A stretch of 64,000 bases of DNA, from NCBI RefSeq assembly GCF_007860075.1, contig NZ_SJPP01000001.1, positions 1,634,501 to 1,698,500 of the forward strand, in the 5' to 3' direction. The position numbers and the translations under genes were made by a program. Below the pieces are notes generated by a model that saw only the letters and a program-made list of their open reading frames with translations, searched no databases and was not told the origin of the DNA. This document shows, in pieces, positions 1 through 9,223 of the stretch. Within the stretch, counting starts at the first letter, position 1, and every line of letters begins with the position of its first letter. This stretch comes from Symmachiella macrocystis. GTDB lineage: Bacteria; Planctomycetota; Planctomycetia; Planctomycetales; Planctomycetaceae.

Positions 1-624
1 GTAAGCCTCGGCAGAGTCGTCCGCCAAAAATGCTTGCATCTCTTCAACTGTGGGGGGCAATCCGGTCAGATCAAAACTGAGCCGCCTCAACAGTGTCCGT
101 TTGTCAGCCGCCGGCGCAGGTTTTACCGATGCGCTTTGCAATCGGGCGAGAATAAAATTGTCGATGAAATTATATGGGGCAGCGGCGGATACTTTGGGGA
201 CTGGATGTAAAACAGGCGGGGTGTAGGCCCAATGATTTTTCCAGGGGGCGCCTTGGCGAATCCACTCAATCAGGATTTTCTTTTCCTCATCGGTGAGTTG
301 TTTGGGGTGATCGACCGGCGGCATCACCAGACCTTCATCCTTAGTGGTGATCCGCGTGACCAACTCGCTCGATTCCAGTTGACCGGGATCGATGGCGACA
401 TAGCCTCCCAAATCGACGAAGGCTCCCTTTTTTGTATCAAAGCGGAGTCCCCCCGCGTCGGGATCGCCCCCTTGGCGTTCTTCCGCATCGGGACCGTGGC
501 AGGCGTAACATTTATCCGACAGAATCGGTTGCACATCACGGCCAAAATTAATTTCCGCAGCTGGCATTCCATTGCCGCAGCACAACACTACCAATCCGAT
601 CAGCCCGGTGAATCTCTGCATCAT
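1..624 (-). CDS. PSCyt1/DUF1549 cytochrome-like protein, N-terminal part (gene continues beyond window start)
   Basis: An open frame of 208 codons runs from ATGATG at 624 to base 1, so only the N-terminal part is present. It starts with a signal peptide (MMQRFTGLIGLVVLCCGNG then PAAE). The mature start carries a haem-type CxxCH motif (CYACHGPD), which is the planctomycete cytochrome C domain. Then come HWAYTPP and FIDNFILARL, and RRLSFDLTGLPPT marks the beginning of DUF1549. Complete members usually run to about 700-1100 residues with DUF1549 and DUF1553 and are secreted. Their biochemical role is not established, and they are often paired with DUF1501 proteins. The partner would lie to the left of this window. 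Family assignment is firm; function is not. Confidence 0.9.
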   Translation of the reverse strand, partial: MMQRFTGLIGLVVLCCGNGMPAAEINFGRDVQPILSDKCYACHGPDAEERQGGDPDAGGLRFDTKKGAFVDLGGYVAIDPGQLESSELVTRITTKDEGLVMPPVDHPKQLTDEEKKILIEWIRQGAPWKNHWAYTPPVLHPVPKVSAAAPYNFIDNFILARLQSASVKPAPAADKRTLLRRLSFDLTGLPPTVEEMQAFLADDSAEAY

Positions 625-913
625 CCTGGTTTCCCTCTCTCCGCATCGATCATCCGCAAACCACCGCCCACAACTAGGCGATGCATTCACTTTACTACGT
701 TTCCGCGGCCTTGTGAACTTCGACGGATCACAGGCCGCTGCAAACGGGCCGCTTTCGCGCGCGTGGAGTCCGTCTCAATTGCCACTGCCTCCAAAAAGCA
801 GAAACCGATTACCGATTTTGTACCGACTTGTCGCGTTATTAGCTGAAGGACCGATTAGCCGAGCGAATGAAATCACCTACATCCGGTCGCGTTGCCGCTG
901 AAAGGCCCCACGA
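625..913. other. Intergenic region, no gene seen
   Basis: This stretch separates the minus-strand DUF1549 gene from a small plus-strand ORF. Open frames here show no recognisable domain. It should contain the promoter of the DUF1549 gene, but I could not pick out a convincing pair of -35 and -10 boxes. Confidence 0.4.
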
Positions 914-1117
914 ATGAAAACATTTCACCCGCTGTCGTTGGAAATGGTCATCGCCATCGACGATGAGTTAGCACCTTTTCCGTTATTGGATCGGGAGGTT
1001 GCCGTCGCGGAAATGGTGTTGGCGCTGTTGCCGCAACAGATCAATCGCTTTGCACAGATCTATGCAGCACGCATCACAGCTGAACTCATGGACCAGGATG
1101 CAGCGGTGGCGAATTGA
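914..1117 (+). CDS. Small hypothetical protein, 67 aa
   Basis: The ORF starts with ATG and has AAAGG about nine bases upstream. It ends four bases before the stop of the convergent PEP-utilising gene. The product is acidic (IDDELAP, ELMDQD), probably helical, with no signal peptide, membrane segment or motif that I recognise. Codon choice looks like the neighbouring genes, which favours a real gene. With only 67 codons it could still be chance. No function is proposed. Confidence 0.4.
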   Translation: MKTFHPLSLEMVIAIDDELAPFPLLDREVAVAEMVLALLPQQINRFAQIYAARITAELMDQDAAVAN

Positions 1118-1121
1118 ACCG

Positions 1122-3158
1122 TTAGACTCGTTCGAGAATCCGCACGACTTGTGAGTAGGTATCGACCTCCACCAGATCTCCGGTATGAATGGTTGATGTC
1201 GCCCTTCCGGTACCAATGAGCGTTGGTTTGCAAAGTTCACGGGCGATAATAGCGGCGTGGCAGGCGATTCCGCCATCGTCGGTAATGATTGCTCCGCAGC
1301 GTGTTAGGAATGGCATCAATGCCGGGCTGGATTGAATCGACACCAGCACTTCGCCTTCTTCAAAGGTCTGGCCGACGGTGTCGGGACTGAGGATGACTCG
1401 CGCGCGACCCGTATAATGGCCCGGCCAAGCGGTGCTTCCGGTTAACTGGTTTTTATCGGAGCGAGGGACAACTTGCCGTTGTTTGGCGAGCCGCATCAGC
1501 AAGTACTCGGTTTGCTTTACGAAGTGCACTTGGTCTTCGCCGTCGATCGATTGGAAGATGAAACGGTGACCGTCACGGATCGCTTGCAATCGTGACTCCA
1601 GCTCATCACGGTCGAGGCTCCCGCGTCGTAGTTCACTCCAGGTCACAACATTCGGTGCTTCGTCGGGCGCGGAAAATCCCATATCCGCTGTCAGTCGGGC
1701 CACGTAGGGATCGATAATCTTCCGTTCTATTGTGGGATACAGCGACCGGGACCTGAGTTCTTCGGCCAAGCCGCGCAGCTCCGGATCGTCAATTTCTTCA
1801 ATGCCCAGGGTATTCAATACCCAGAATGGATAAATTGTTGTGTATTGAGCAACCTCGGCAAAGAATTCCGCCGCCTCATCCAAACTGTTGAATCCCTCTG
1901 GCCCCTGATCGATTTGCGATTGCACGTTGCGATAAATTTGCTGGCCATGCTGCATCATTTCGAGGAGTAGTGCTCGATCTTTCTGAAAAGCGTCCTTGAC
2001 GCGCTCGAAACACGCCTCGCACGCCTCCTTGTTTTGAAAGAGTTGCGCCATCCCCGCCTGATCTTGGACTGCGAGTTCGCGATCGAAGTGAATGCCGAGG
2101 GGATTGTGTGCGTGTTGCGCATCAATCCAATGCGATGCGATAGAAACCTCGATGAGCGATTGCGGTCGGCGGACGATCGGTTGCCATTCGGTGCTCAGGT
2201 CAATTAACGATTCCTGATATTCGGCCGCCAGCGTCGTGATTGGCCGCGCCTGCAATACTTGAAACTGGTCGTTTTCAATCGCCCATTCCGTATCCATCGG
2301 ATGGCCATAATGGTGATGAATCCGGGACAACAAGCGCGCGTATTCAACCACCTGTTCGTCGCTGATTTTTCGCGCACTTCCGCGCGCGCCCAATTCACGC
2401 CATTGGGCCGGAGATGCCTCAGACGCGACATATAAGGCTTGTCGTTGCTCGCCGACAACAGATGCAATGATCCGATCACTGTCTCGCTCGACAACATACT
2501 GGTCGGGGTTGATCTGACCAGAAACAATCGCTTCTCCAAGCCCTAGACAAGCTTCGATGAGCATGATGTTCGGCTCCTGTGTCACCGGATGCACGGAGAA
2601 GCCGATTCCCGATATCTCACTGGCCACCATCTGCTGCACAACGACCGCGACCGCGAACTGTCCCGCTCCGTATCCGTGAACGGCGCCATACGCTAGTGCT
2701 TGCGGACTAAACATCGACATCCAGCAATCTCGCACGCGTCCGACGACGTGCTCCGGGGGGACATTGAGATAGGTTTCCAACTGTCCTGCCCAAGCGCTGG
2801 AACCACTGTCCTCGCATGTGGCACTGGAACGGACTGAAACCGAGTTGACGCCGAGTGTCTCAAGTCCCAGCTGGATCGCCGATGCAACGTCCTCGACCAC
2901 ATGGACCGACTCAAGGTGGATGGCAATCTCTCGAGCGGCTTCGTCCGGTTCAATTTCGTTACCGTTCAGTCGGCTTAGGGTATCCTGCAAATACCGTTGA
3001 TGGTCGCCCGAGTGAATTGCATCCGTAAAGGCACTACTGGAAATCACAAAGCCGGGCGGAACCGGCGCACCGGCGCGAGTCAATTCCCCCAGGGAGGCTC
3101 CTTTTCCACCGGCCACAGCAACTTGCGATGAGTCAAGATCAGCAAACGGAATGATCAT
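1122..3158 (-). CDS. PEP/pyruvate-utilising phosphotransferase, rifampicin-phosphotransferase-like
   Basis: The 678-residue product has an N-terminal ATP-grasp PEP/pyruvate-binding domain (about 1-315; GGKGASLGEL, VRSSATCEDS, the QARPI end motif), a middle region (about 320-570), and a C-terminal swivelling phosphohistidine domain (about 590-678). The last contains GGIACHAAIIARE with the likely phospho-His at residue 634. The C-terminal PEP-binding TIM barrel of PEP synthase and PPDK is absent. The three-part order matches rifampicin phosphotransferases and other dikinase-like enzymes that pass phosphate from ATP through His to a small molecule. The real acceptor is unknown. A PpsA-type role is less likely because of the missing barrel. 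No signal peptide, so it should be cytoplasmic. Confidence 0.8.
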   Translation of the reverse strand: MIIPFADLDSSQVAVAGGKGASLGELTRAGAPVPPGFVISSSAFTDAIHSGDHQRYLQDTLSRLNGNEIEPDEAAREIAIHLESVHVVEDVASAIQLGLETLGVNSVSVRSSATCEDSGSSAWAGQLETYLNVPPEHVVGRVRDCWMSMFSPQALAYGAVHGYGAGQFAVAVVVQQMVASEISGIGFSVHPVTQEPNIMLIEACLGLGEAIVSGQINPDQYVVERDSDRIIASVVGEQRQALYVASEASPAQWRELGARGSARKISDEQVVEYARLLSRIHHHYGHPMDTEWAIENDQFQVLQARPITTLAAEYQESLIDLSTEWQPIVRRPQSLIEVSIASHWIDAQHAHNPLGIHFDRELAVQDQAGMAQLFQNKEACEACFERVKDAFQKDRALLLEMMQHGQQIYRNVQSQIDQGPEGFNSLDEAAEFFAEVAQYTTIYPFWVLNTLGIEEIDDPELRGLAEELRSRSLYPTIERKIIDPYVARLTADMGFSAPDEAPNVVTWSELRRGSLDRDELESRLQAIRDGHRFIFQSIDGEDQVHFVKQTEYLLMRLAKQRQVVPRSDKNQLTGSTAWPGHYTGRARVILSPDTVGQTFEEGEVLVSIQSSPALMPFLTRCGAIITDDGGIACHAAIIARELCKPTLIGTGRATSTIHTGDLVEVDTYSQVVRILERV

Positions 3159-3352
3159 GGGCTTTGCAATTCAATTTGATGGCCATGAAAATGGAGAAGC
3201 GCGACCGATGCCGCATGAAACCATTCGCAAAAAACTCCGGCTCGATAAAAAATCCCAATTGCAGTTTGCTCGACAACAAGGCTGTACTTCACTCTAGGAT
3301 GGCTTGTTCCGCTGGGAGTCGTTCGAAATTTGAAGATTCGCTCCCAGGAGCA

Positions 3353-5509
3353 TCAATCCGTGGGGACACCCAACCGCGCGAGCGCGCCGTCGCAGACGCG
3401 GACGACATATTTGAACTTGTCTTGCCGTGCATTCTGCATAGCGGGAATCGCCGGCCGTGCGGTTTCGCCGAGTTCATCCAAAACGAGCGCGGCACTCAGG
3501 CGTGTTGTGTCTTGTGGATGCTGGAGCATTTTGGTCAAGATCGCTAAGGCGGCATCGGGATCCGCATCGGCAATGGCCTGTGCTGCGGCAATACAAACCA
3601 CTGGCGACGGGCCATCCAAATAGGGCCGAATTTTGTTCGCGATGCCTTCGTCGATCGCGTCGGAATAATAGAGTTCCGTAATCGCCCAATAGCGCATTGC
3701 AGCTTGTTCGCTGGCGAGCGCCGAACAGTATTTCGCGACAGACTCCGGTTGCGCGCTATCAATTGCCTTCAGTTCAGCCAATTGCTCCAGCAAGTCGGAC
3801 TTGTCGAGTGCATCGCGCCAATGGACAGAGTCCGGCGTCTCGCTCTCGGCCGGTGGATCGGTAGCAGCGCCGGGTCGGAACGTGTTGGCCTGGCTGTCGC
3901 GAAAGCCAATGCGGCAGGCAACGGCCGTGAGCTTTTGTCCTGGTTTGACCGTGACCGGCTGGGTGTAGAGTTGATAAGGTCCTTTGCCGAAGCGGTAGGC
4001 GATAGAACTCCCGGCGGTCGGCGAAGCAATTGCCACTTTGTACGACCGTTGTGCGTCGTTGACATTGGTGATCGTAAAAATGGGGTCGGCGGTCACGGCA
4101 TACTTGCCGCCGGGGCGTTTCATCTCGTCGAAGATCGGCTCGGGAATCAGCCCGATGTCGCCGATCTCCTTACGCCATTGCCGAGTTTGCGAGCGGAGTT
4201 CGGCCAACTTGTCGGCGTACTTAGGATCGTCGGCTAGATTGATTAGCTCTTCGGGATCGGCATCGGTATCGTAGAGTTCCTCCACTGGTTTGACTTGGCG
4301 GAAGTACAATTTTTGCGGCCCCACCAATTTGTCTGCAGCATCGAGGCGCCGCATCTCCTGCATGGTTGGCATTTCGTTCATGTATGAGATGTTTTGAGAA
4401 TAGGGGATAAACGGCATGTCGTTGCGGATATATTTGAACCGCTTGTCGCGCGCAGCGCGGATCAGGTCGTAACGTTCATCCATGCGGTCGCGAGCAGCGA
4501 AGATATATTTTCGCGGCGCAGCTTTTTGTGGGCCGAGAAAAGCTTGGCCTTGAATATGCTCTGGGATATCGATTCCGGCCAGCGAGAGCATCGTAGGCGC
4601 AAAGTCGATGAAGGCCACCAATTCGTCGTTCACAGTTCCGGCTGCCAATTGCTCCGGATGTTCGGGCAGCGCGCGCTGCTTCCATTTCTCGGGAACGCGA
4701 ATGATCAACGGTACCTGCAGACCAGAGTCATAAATCCAGCGTTTCCCCCGCGGCAAACCGCGGCCGTGGTCGCCCCAAAACCAAACAATTGTATCCTCGG
4801 CAAGTCCATCTTCCTCGAGCTGCTGAAGGATCTCCGCCACCTGTTTATCCATCGCCGTGATGTTGTCGTGATAATTCGCCCAGTCGCGGCGGACCAAGGG
4901 TGTGTCAGGATAGTAACTCGGCAGCGGCGCTTTCGCCGGATCGTGCTGCTCGGCGGGGCTGAGTCGGGAAACCAGCTTTTTGGTTTCTGGACGAGGATTG
5001 CGAATTTGACTTTCGTGGGAAATCGTAAGATTGATGATCGCAAAGAAAGGCTGTCCTTCTTCGCGATTTCGCCAATGCGCCTGTTTGCTACTCTCATCCC
5101 AGGCAGTGAGCGGCGACTCGAATTGGTAGTCGGTTTTTTTGTTGTTAGTGCAGTAATATCCAGCGGCGCGCAGATACTGACTGAAACAACGCACTTCGGC
5201 CGGCGGCACGCCACGGCAACGCATGTGGGGTGTGCCGATGCTGGTGGGATACATGCCGGTAATAATCCCCGACCGGGTCGGCGCACAAACACCGGAGTGG
5301 GAAAAGGCCCGCGAATACAGCACCCCTTCGGCCGCCAACTGGTCTATGTGGGGACTGACGGCATAATCATCGCCGTAACACCGCAAATCAGGACTGATAT
5401 CCTCACAACTGATCCACAGTATATTCGGTTGCTCGGCTGCTTGTGCGGTGTCGTCGCCCAATGCAAAGACGAACAGTGTGGCGATGGATAGGCTGAACCA
5501 GCGGTTCAT
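3353..5509 (-). CDS. Secreted sulfatase with C-terminal chitobiase-like and HEAT-like regions
   Basis: The 718-residue protein begins with a signal peptide (cut near AQAAEQ). The alkaline-phosphatase/sulfatase fold covers about 27-450. The formylglycine site is C75-A-P-T-R, the canonical CxPxR context, followed by a TG step. FWGDHGRG supplies further metal ligands. After the catalytic domain come a chitobiase-C-terminal-like segment (about 480-545, SPTAGSSIAYRF) and about 130 residues of HEAT-like helices. The start is supported by GGAG eight bases upstream. Such enzymes act in the periplasm or outside the cell on sulfated polysaccharides or small sulfate esters; the substrate is unknown. No sulfatase-maturating enzyme is in the window. 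Confidence 0.9.
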   Translation of the reverse strand: MNRWFSLSIATLFVFALGDDTAQAAEQPNILWISCEDISPDLRCYGDDYAVSPHIDQLAAEGVLYSRAFSHSGVCAPTRSGIITGMYPTSIGTPHMRCRGVPPAEVRCFSQYLRAAGYYCTNNKKTDYQFESPLTAWDESSKQAHWRNREEGQPFFAIINLTISHESQIRNPRPETKKLVSRLSPAEQHDPAKAPLPSYYPDTPLVRRDWANYHDNITAMDKQVAEILQQLEEDGLAEDTIVWFWGDHGRGLPRGKRWIYDSGLQVPLIIRVPEKWKQRALPEHPEQLAAGTVNDELVAFIDFAPTMLSLAGIDIPEHIQGQAFLGPQKAAPRKYIFAARDRMDERYDLIRAARDKRFKYIRNDMPFIPYSQNISYMNEMPTMQEMRRLDAADKLVGPQKLYFRQVKPVEELYDTDADPEELINLADDPKYADKLAELRSQTRQWRKEIGDIGLIPEPIFDEMKRPGGKYAVTADPIFTITNVNDAQRSYKVAIASPTAGSSIAYRFGKGPYQLYTQPVTVKPGQKLTAVACRIGFRDSQANTFRPGAATDPPAESETPDSVHWRDALDKSDLLEQLAELKAIDSAQPESVAKYCSALASEQAAMRYWAITELYYSDAIDEGIANKIRPYLDGPSPVVCIAAAQAIADADPDAALAILTKMLQHPQDTTRLSAALVLDELGETARPAIPAMQNARQDKFKYVVRVCDGALARLGVPTD

Positions 5510-5616
5510 TTGGGTGTCTCCTGAATATACTGGGCAAGGGTGCCTAGGAAAGCTAGGATGGAACCAATAGATTTTATACCGTAATTCGATGGCCGGGGGA
5601 TACCGTGCGCTCGATT

Positions 5617-5700
5617 GCCCCCCGGCAAAGCCGGGGGCTGATGGATAATACGGCTTCTAATCCGGCGACGCCCTTCCAGCCCCCGGCTTTGCCGGGGGGC
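5617..5700. repeat. Pair of perfect 24-bp inverted GC-rich palindromes
   Basis: The element at 5617-5640 recurs exactly as its reverse complement at 5677-5700. Each copy is itself a hairpin with arms CCCCCGGC and GCCGGGGG around an AAA or TTT loop. The two copies are separated by 36 bases. They lie between a leftward sulfatase gene and a rightward amidohydrolase gene. The arrangement resembles a REP doublet (BIME), which are often mobilised by RAYT transposases; none is in the window. Confidence 0.85.
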
Positions 5701-5720
5701 CATGAAACGGACCACCTCTG

Positions 5721-8369
5721 ATGCCAATTATTTTGCGCTGTCTGCTGATTGCCCCCTGTATGTTCATCGCGACAAGCGGTTTTTGCTCTGCGGCGGAATC
5801 GAAACCAATCGCCTATCGCGGCGCGCGGATTCTAACGGCCGCCGGCAAAGTGTTCGATCCAGGTACGCTGCTTGTTGAAGGTGGGAAGATCGTTGCTGTC
5901 GGTCCGATGAACGATGTTGCCATTCCCGACGGCGCCGAGGTGCATGATGCTGCGGGAAAGGTGATCATCCCAGGCCTAGTCGATACGCATTCCCATCTGG
6001 GCGTCTATTCCCGGCCGGCCGTCTCGGCGAATAGCGACGGCAACGAAATGACCGGTCCGGTGCAAAGTGTGGTCCGCGCGCTCGATTCGCTCAATCCGTT
6101 TGATCCGGGCATCCGCATGGCCAATGCCGGGGGAGTCACGACGGCCAACATCATGCCGGGCAGCGGCAATGTGATTGGCGGACAGACCATCTATGTCAAA
6201 CTGCGGGGGCATACGCCGGAACAAATGTGGATTGCCTCGCCCGACGTATTGGGGGGGTTAAAAATGGCCAACGGCGAAAACCCCAAGCGGAGTTATGGCA
6301 GCAAGGGAAAAGCGCCCGGCACGCGCATGAAAATCGCCGCCCTGCAGCGGGCTGAGTTTCTCAAAGCGATGGATTACCGCCGTGAATGGGATGGGTACCG
6401 CAAGAAACTCGCCGCTGGTGAAGAGGTCTCGCCGCCGGATGTCGACCTTGGCCTAGAAGCACTCGTCGAAGTCCTGCAAAAGAAACGGACCGTACACTTT
6501 CATTCGCACCGTGCCGACGACTTGTTGACAACTATGCGCTTGAAAGAAGAATTCGACTTTGACCTCGTGATTCAACACGGCACCGAGTCGTATAAAATTA
6601 TCGACGAGATCGCCCGACATGGCGTGCCGGTATCGATGACCATCCTCGACAGCCCCGGCGGCAAAGCTGAAGTCGTGCAGTTTCTCGAAGAGTGCGGCGC
6701 GGAGTTGGCGGCTGCGGGCGTCAAAGTTTTGGTCAATACGGACGACCCGGTGACCGAAAGCCGTTTTATGCTACGGACGGCGGCAATTGCCGTGCGCGGC
6801 GGATTACCCGAGGACATCGCCCTGAAGGCAGTCACTCTGCACGGAGCCGAGGTGATGCATCTCGATGATCGCCTCGGTTCTCTCGAAGCGGGTAAGGATG
6901 CCGATTTTGTGGTCTTGAGCGGACCGCCGTTTAGCATTTATGCACGGGTGCTCGAAACCTACATCGATGGCAAACGCGTGTTTGATCTGGCGGATGAATC
7001 GGAACGGCTGTTTCAAACCGGCGGATTTGCGGTGCGCGACAAGGCGCAAATCCCACCCGCAAAACCGCTCGTCGCGCCGCTGCAAGTCGTGGGGGCACCC
7101 ACTCCCCCCGCCAGCGCAGCGCAGCCTGATTTGCAGAGCACAGAATTCGTGATCCTGGCAGGCCGTTTGCATACCGTTTCCGGTGAGAGCATCGACGATG
7201 GTGCCGTGCATGTGCGCGACGGGAAAATTGTATTCGCCGGACCACGTGCGGAATTGAAGCTTGCCGTCGACATTCCGGTCGTCGCCGCAGCAGAGGTTTC
7301 GCCCGGACTGATCGACGCGCACAGTGTGGTGCCGCTGGAAGGGGAGTACAACATCCGCGCGGATCAGGACTCGAATGAGGAGAGCGACCCCAATCAGGCT
7401 GACGTCCGCGTGTTGGATGGTTTCAACCCGTCCGAACCGTTGTTGCAATTTTTGCTGCAACAAGGCATCACCACGGTGCATGCCTGTCCGGGGCGGGCGA
7501 ATGTGATTGCGGGTCTGTCGGGGGTATTCCATACACATGGACGGACGCCGGAGAGCATGACGATTCGATTCCCACAGGCGATGTTGTTCAACTTGGGAGA
7601 ATGGCCCAAAGAAACCTACGACGGTCGCAAACCGCGCACGCGGATGGGAACGGCTTCGTTGATTCGTGAGGCGTTGACCGGTGCGGCGAATTTCTCACGC
7701 AAAAAGAAACCGGACCAAGATGCCGACGACGTTCCCAATCGCGATTTGAAACAGGAAGCACTCACCAGTGTCCTGGAGAAGAAAGTTCCCGCTCTGTTCT
7801 GCGCGCAACGGGGCGACGATATTTTAACCGCGCTGCGTTTGACCAAGGAATTCAAACTCGAGGCGATGATTGCATTGGCCGCTGACGGCTATTTAGTCGC
7901 GAACCAAATCAACGCCGCCCATGTGCCGGTCATCGTGCACCCGACAATGCAGCGTGTGGGGGGTATGGAAACCTATCGTTCGTTCTTGGGGAATGCGGCG
8001 GCACTGGCCGATCATAAAATTCCGATTGCAATCGGCAGCGGCGTGGAGACTTACGTTCCCAAGACGCGGGTGATACGGCACGAAGCGGCCATGGCCATGG
8101 TGTACGGTCTGGGTCGCGCGCGGGCGTTGGCGGCAGTCACGCTGGATGCGGCAAAGATTCTCAAAATCGACGACCAATACGGCAGCCTGGAACCGGGCAA
8201 GGTGGCCGACATTGTGCTGTACGACGGTGACCCGTTTGAACACAAGACGCAGGTGACACACGTCATCGTCGAGGGCCGTTTGGTCTATCGCCGCGCCGAC
8301 CAGCCGCGTATTCCGCTCGCCCAAAGACAGTACTATTTCAGCCCCGATATTCCCTGCTGCCTGGACTGA
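5721..8369 (+). CDS. Secreted tandem amidohydrolase (two domains, second without metal ligands)
   Basis: The 882-residue product has a signal peptide (cut near CSAAES) and two amidohydrolase-superfamily domains in a row, about 30-430 and 465-875. The first has the H90-x-H92 metal motif (DTHSHLG), FHSHRADD, IQHGTE and VNTDDPV, the usual ligand set of imidazolonepropionase-like enzymes. The second repeats the layout and the ending (LEPGKVADIVLYDGDP), but the corresponding sites read DAHSVV, FCAQRGDD, IALAADG and AIGSGVET, so its metal site is gone. It probably hydrolyses a cyclic amide or dipeptide-like substrate in the periplasm; the substrate is unknown. Confidence 0.85.
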   Translation: MPIILRCLLIAPCMFIATSGFCSAAESKPIAYRGARILTAAGKVFDPGTLLVEGGKIVAVGPMNDVAIPDGAEVHDAAGKVIIPGLVDTHSHLGVYSRPAVSANSDGNEMTGPVQSVVRALDSLNPFDPGIRMANAGGVTTANIMPGSGNVIGGQTIYVKLRGHTPEQMWIASPDVLGGLKMANGENPKRSYGSKGKAPGTRMKIAALQRAEFLKAMDYRREWDGYRKKLAAGEEVSPPDVDLGLEALVEVLQKKRTVHFHSHRADDLLTTMRLKEEFDFDLVIQHGTESYKIIDEIARHGVPVSMTILDSPGGKAEVVQFLEECGAELAAAGVKVLVNTDDPVTESRFMLRTAAIAVRGGLPEDIALKAVTLHGAEVMHLDDRLGSLEAGKDADFVVLSGPPFSIYARVLETYIDGKRVFDLADESERLFQTGGFAVRDKAQIPPAKPLVAPLQVVGAPTPPASAAQPDLQSTEFVILAGRLHTVSGESIDDGAVHVRDGKIVFAGPRAELKLAVDIPVVAAAEVSPGLIDAHSVVPLEGEYNIRADQDSNEESDPNQADVRVLDGFNPSEPLLQFLLQQGITTVHACPGRANVIAGLSGVFHTHGRTPESMTIRFPQAMLFNLGEWPKETYDGRKPRTRMGTASLIREALTGAANFSRKKKPDQDADDVPNRDLKQEALTSVLEKKVPALFCAQRGDDILTALRLTKEFKLEAMIALAADGYLVANQINAAHVPVIVHPTMQRVGGMETYRSFLGNAAALADHKIPIAIGSGVETYVPKTRVIRHEAAMAMVYGLGRARALAAVTLDAAKILKIDDQYGSLEPGKVADIVLYDGDPFEHKTQVTHVIVEGRLVYRRADQPRIPLAQRQYYFSPDIPCCLD

Positions 8370-8536
8370 ATCGACTCAGGTCTGATCCCCCTGCCTTCCC
8401 TGTTCGCTTCCCGGAGGTCACTCCTAAGTTCTGATGTGTGTTCTGTTAGACGGCGAAAAGGGACAGTAAAACCGGTCATTCCCGGTCTGAGCCTTAGTAC
8501 ATTACCAAAATACCAGCCGGTGGACACGTTCGCCGC
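8370..8536. other. Intergenic region, no gene seen
   Basis: This is the left part of a gap of about 345 bases between the tandem amidohydrolase and the MarR gene. No plausible coding frame or terminator with a T-tract was seen. The right part of the gap holds the promoter and palindrome listed separately. Confidence 0.4.
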
Positions 8537-8566
8537 TTGATTCGAGTCACCTGGACCCCGTATTAT
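8537..8566 (+). promoter_or_regulatory. Candidate sigma70 promoter for the MarR gene
   Basis: TTGATT (8537-8542) and TATTAT (8561-8566) are separated by 18 bases, a good match to housekeeping promoter boxes. Transcription would begin near 8573 and leave a leader of about 140 bases before the MarR start, including the inverted repeat at 8651-8684. Planctomycete promoters are poorly characterised, so this is a tentative call. Confidence 0.4.
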
Positions 8567-8650
8567 AAAGAGTACGAGGCCGGTGACGATCGTCCCTTCC
8601 TGCCTTATTTCCGATGCGCTCTGCAGATTTTCTCGGATTCTTCGACCCAC

Positions 8651-8684
8651 AATTGACGAAGACTACAATAGAATTGCGTCAATT
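8651..8684. promoter_or_regulatory. Inverted repeat upstream of MarR gene, possible operator
   Basis: AATTGACG (8651-8658) and CGTCAATT (8677-8684) are perfect inverted 8-mers with an 18-base spacer, 31 bases before the MarR start codon. MarR proteins commonly bind palindromes in their own promoter, so autoregulation is plausible. The long spacer is unusual for a single MarR dimer site. Confidence 0.45.
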
Positions 8685-8714
8685 TTCGCCGAACTCGCTT
8701 CGAAAGCCATCTCT

Positions 8715-9197
8715 ATGTTGACCTATGATTTTGAGCAGAGTTTGGGATATTGGGTTTGTTCGACATCTCATGCGATTCGCAAATCGCTCGATGCCAAGCT
8801 CGTGCAGGACGGAATTACATTTCGTCAATGGGAAGTCCTGGCCATGATTTCCATGCATGGGGAACAAACACAACGACAGTTGGGCGACCGGATGGGGATC
8901 GAAGCACCGACCTTGGCCGGAATCTTGGATCGCATGGAACGCGACGGTATCCTGGAACGGGTGCCTTGTTCCGAGGATCGTCGCTGCAAACGGATTCTCG
9001 CAACAGACAAGGCGGAACTGCTTTGGGAACGGGGCGTGCAATGTGCTCGTGAAACCCGTGAGCAAGCAGCTGTGGGGCTAACTGAAGAAGAGCTTGCACT
9101 CTTCAAGGAATTGTGCGGTAAAATCCGCCACAATCTCAACGGTGACAAAGAGGCCTTGGTCGCGACCGGCAGTTGTAGCGAGACTTCAAGTTCTTGA
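8715..9197 (+). CDS. MarR-family transcriptional regulator
   Basis: The 160-residue protein starts at the ATG giving MLTYDFEQSLG; an in-frame GTG at 8583 would add 44 residues that do not look like protein. The winged helix-turn-helix is clear: FRQWEVLAMISMHGE, TQRQLGDRMGIEAPTLAG (recognition region), ILDRMERDGILERV and the basic wing EDRRCKRILATDK. The family represses genes until a small ligand, often a phenolic compound or oxidant, binds. The gene lies 26 bases before the DUF1549/DUF1553 gene, so the pair may be co-transcribed. The ligand cannot be told. Confidence 0.85.
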   Translation: MLTYDFEQSLGYWVCSTSHAIRKSLDAKLVQDGITFRQWEVLAMISMHGEQTQRQLGDRMGIEAPTLAGILDRMERDGILERVPCSEDRRCKRILATDKAELLWERGVQCARETREQAAVGLTEEELALFKELCGKIRHNLNGDKEALVATGSCSETSSS

Positions 9198-9223
9198 TCC
9201 GAGACAATCGTCAGGGCGACTCC

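Noticed and set aside
4394-5491. 365-codon open frame on the plus strand opposite the first sulfatase gene
   Set aside because: It is antisense to a clear sulfatase with signal peptide and active-site motif, and its translation has no recognisable domain. GC-rich genes often leave long antisense frames.
6804-7538. 244-codon minus-strand frame opposite the tandem amidohydrolase
   Set aside because: Shadow of the second amidohydrolase domain; no start context and no domain.
8583-8714. N-terminal extension of the MarR protein from a GTG codon
   Set aside because: The added 44 residues do not fit MarR proteins and cover the inverted repeat; the ATG at 8715 fits the family.
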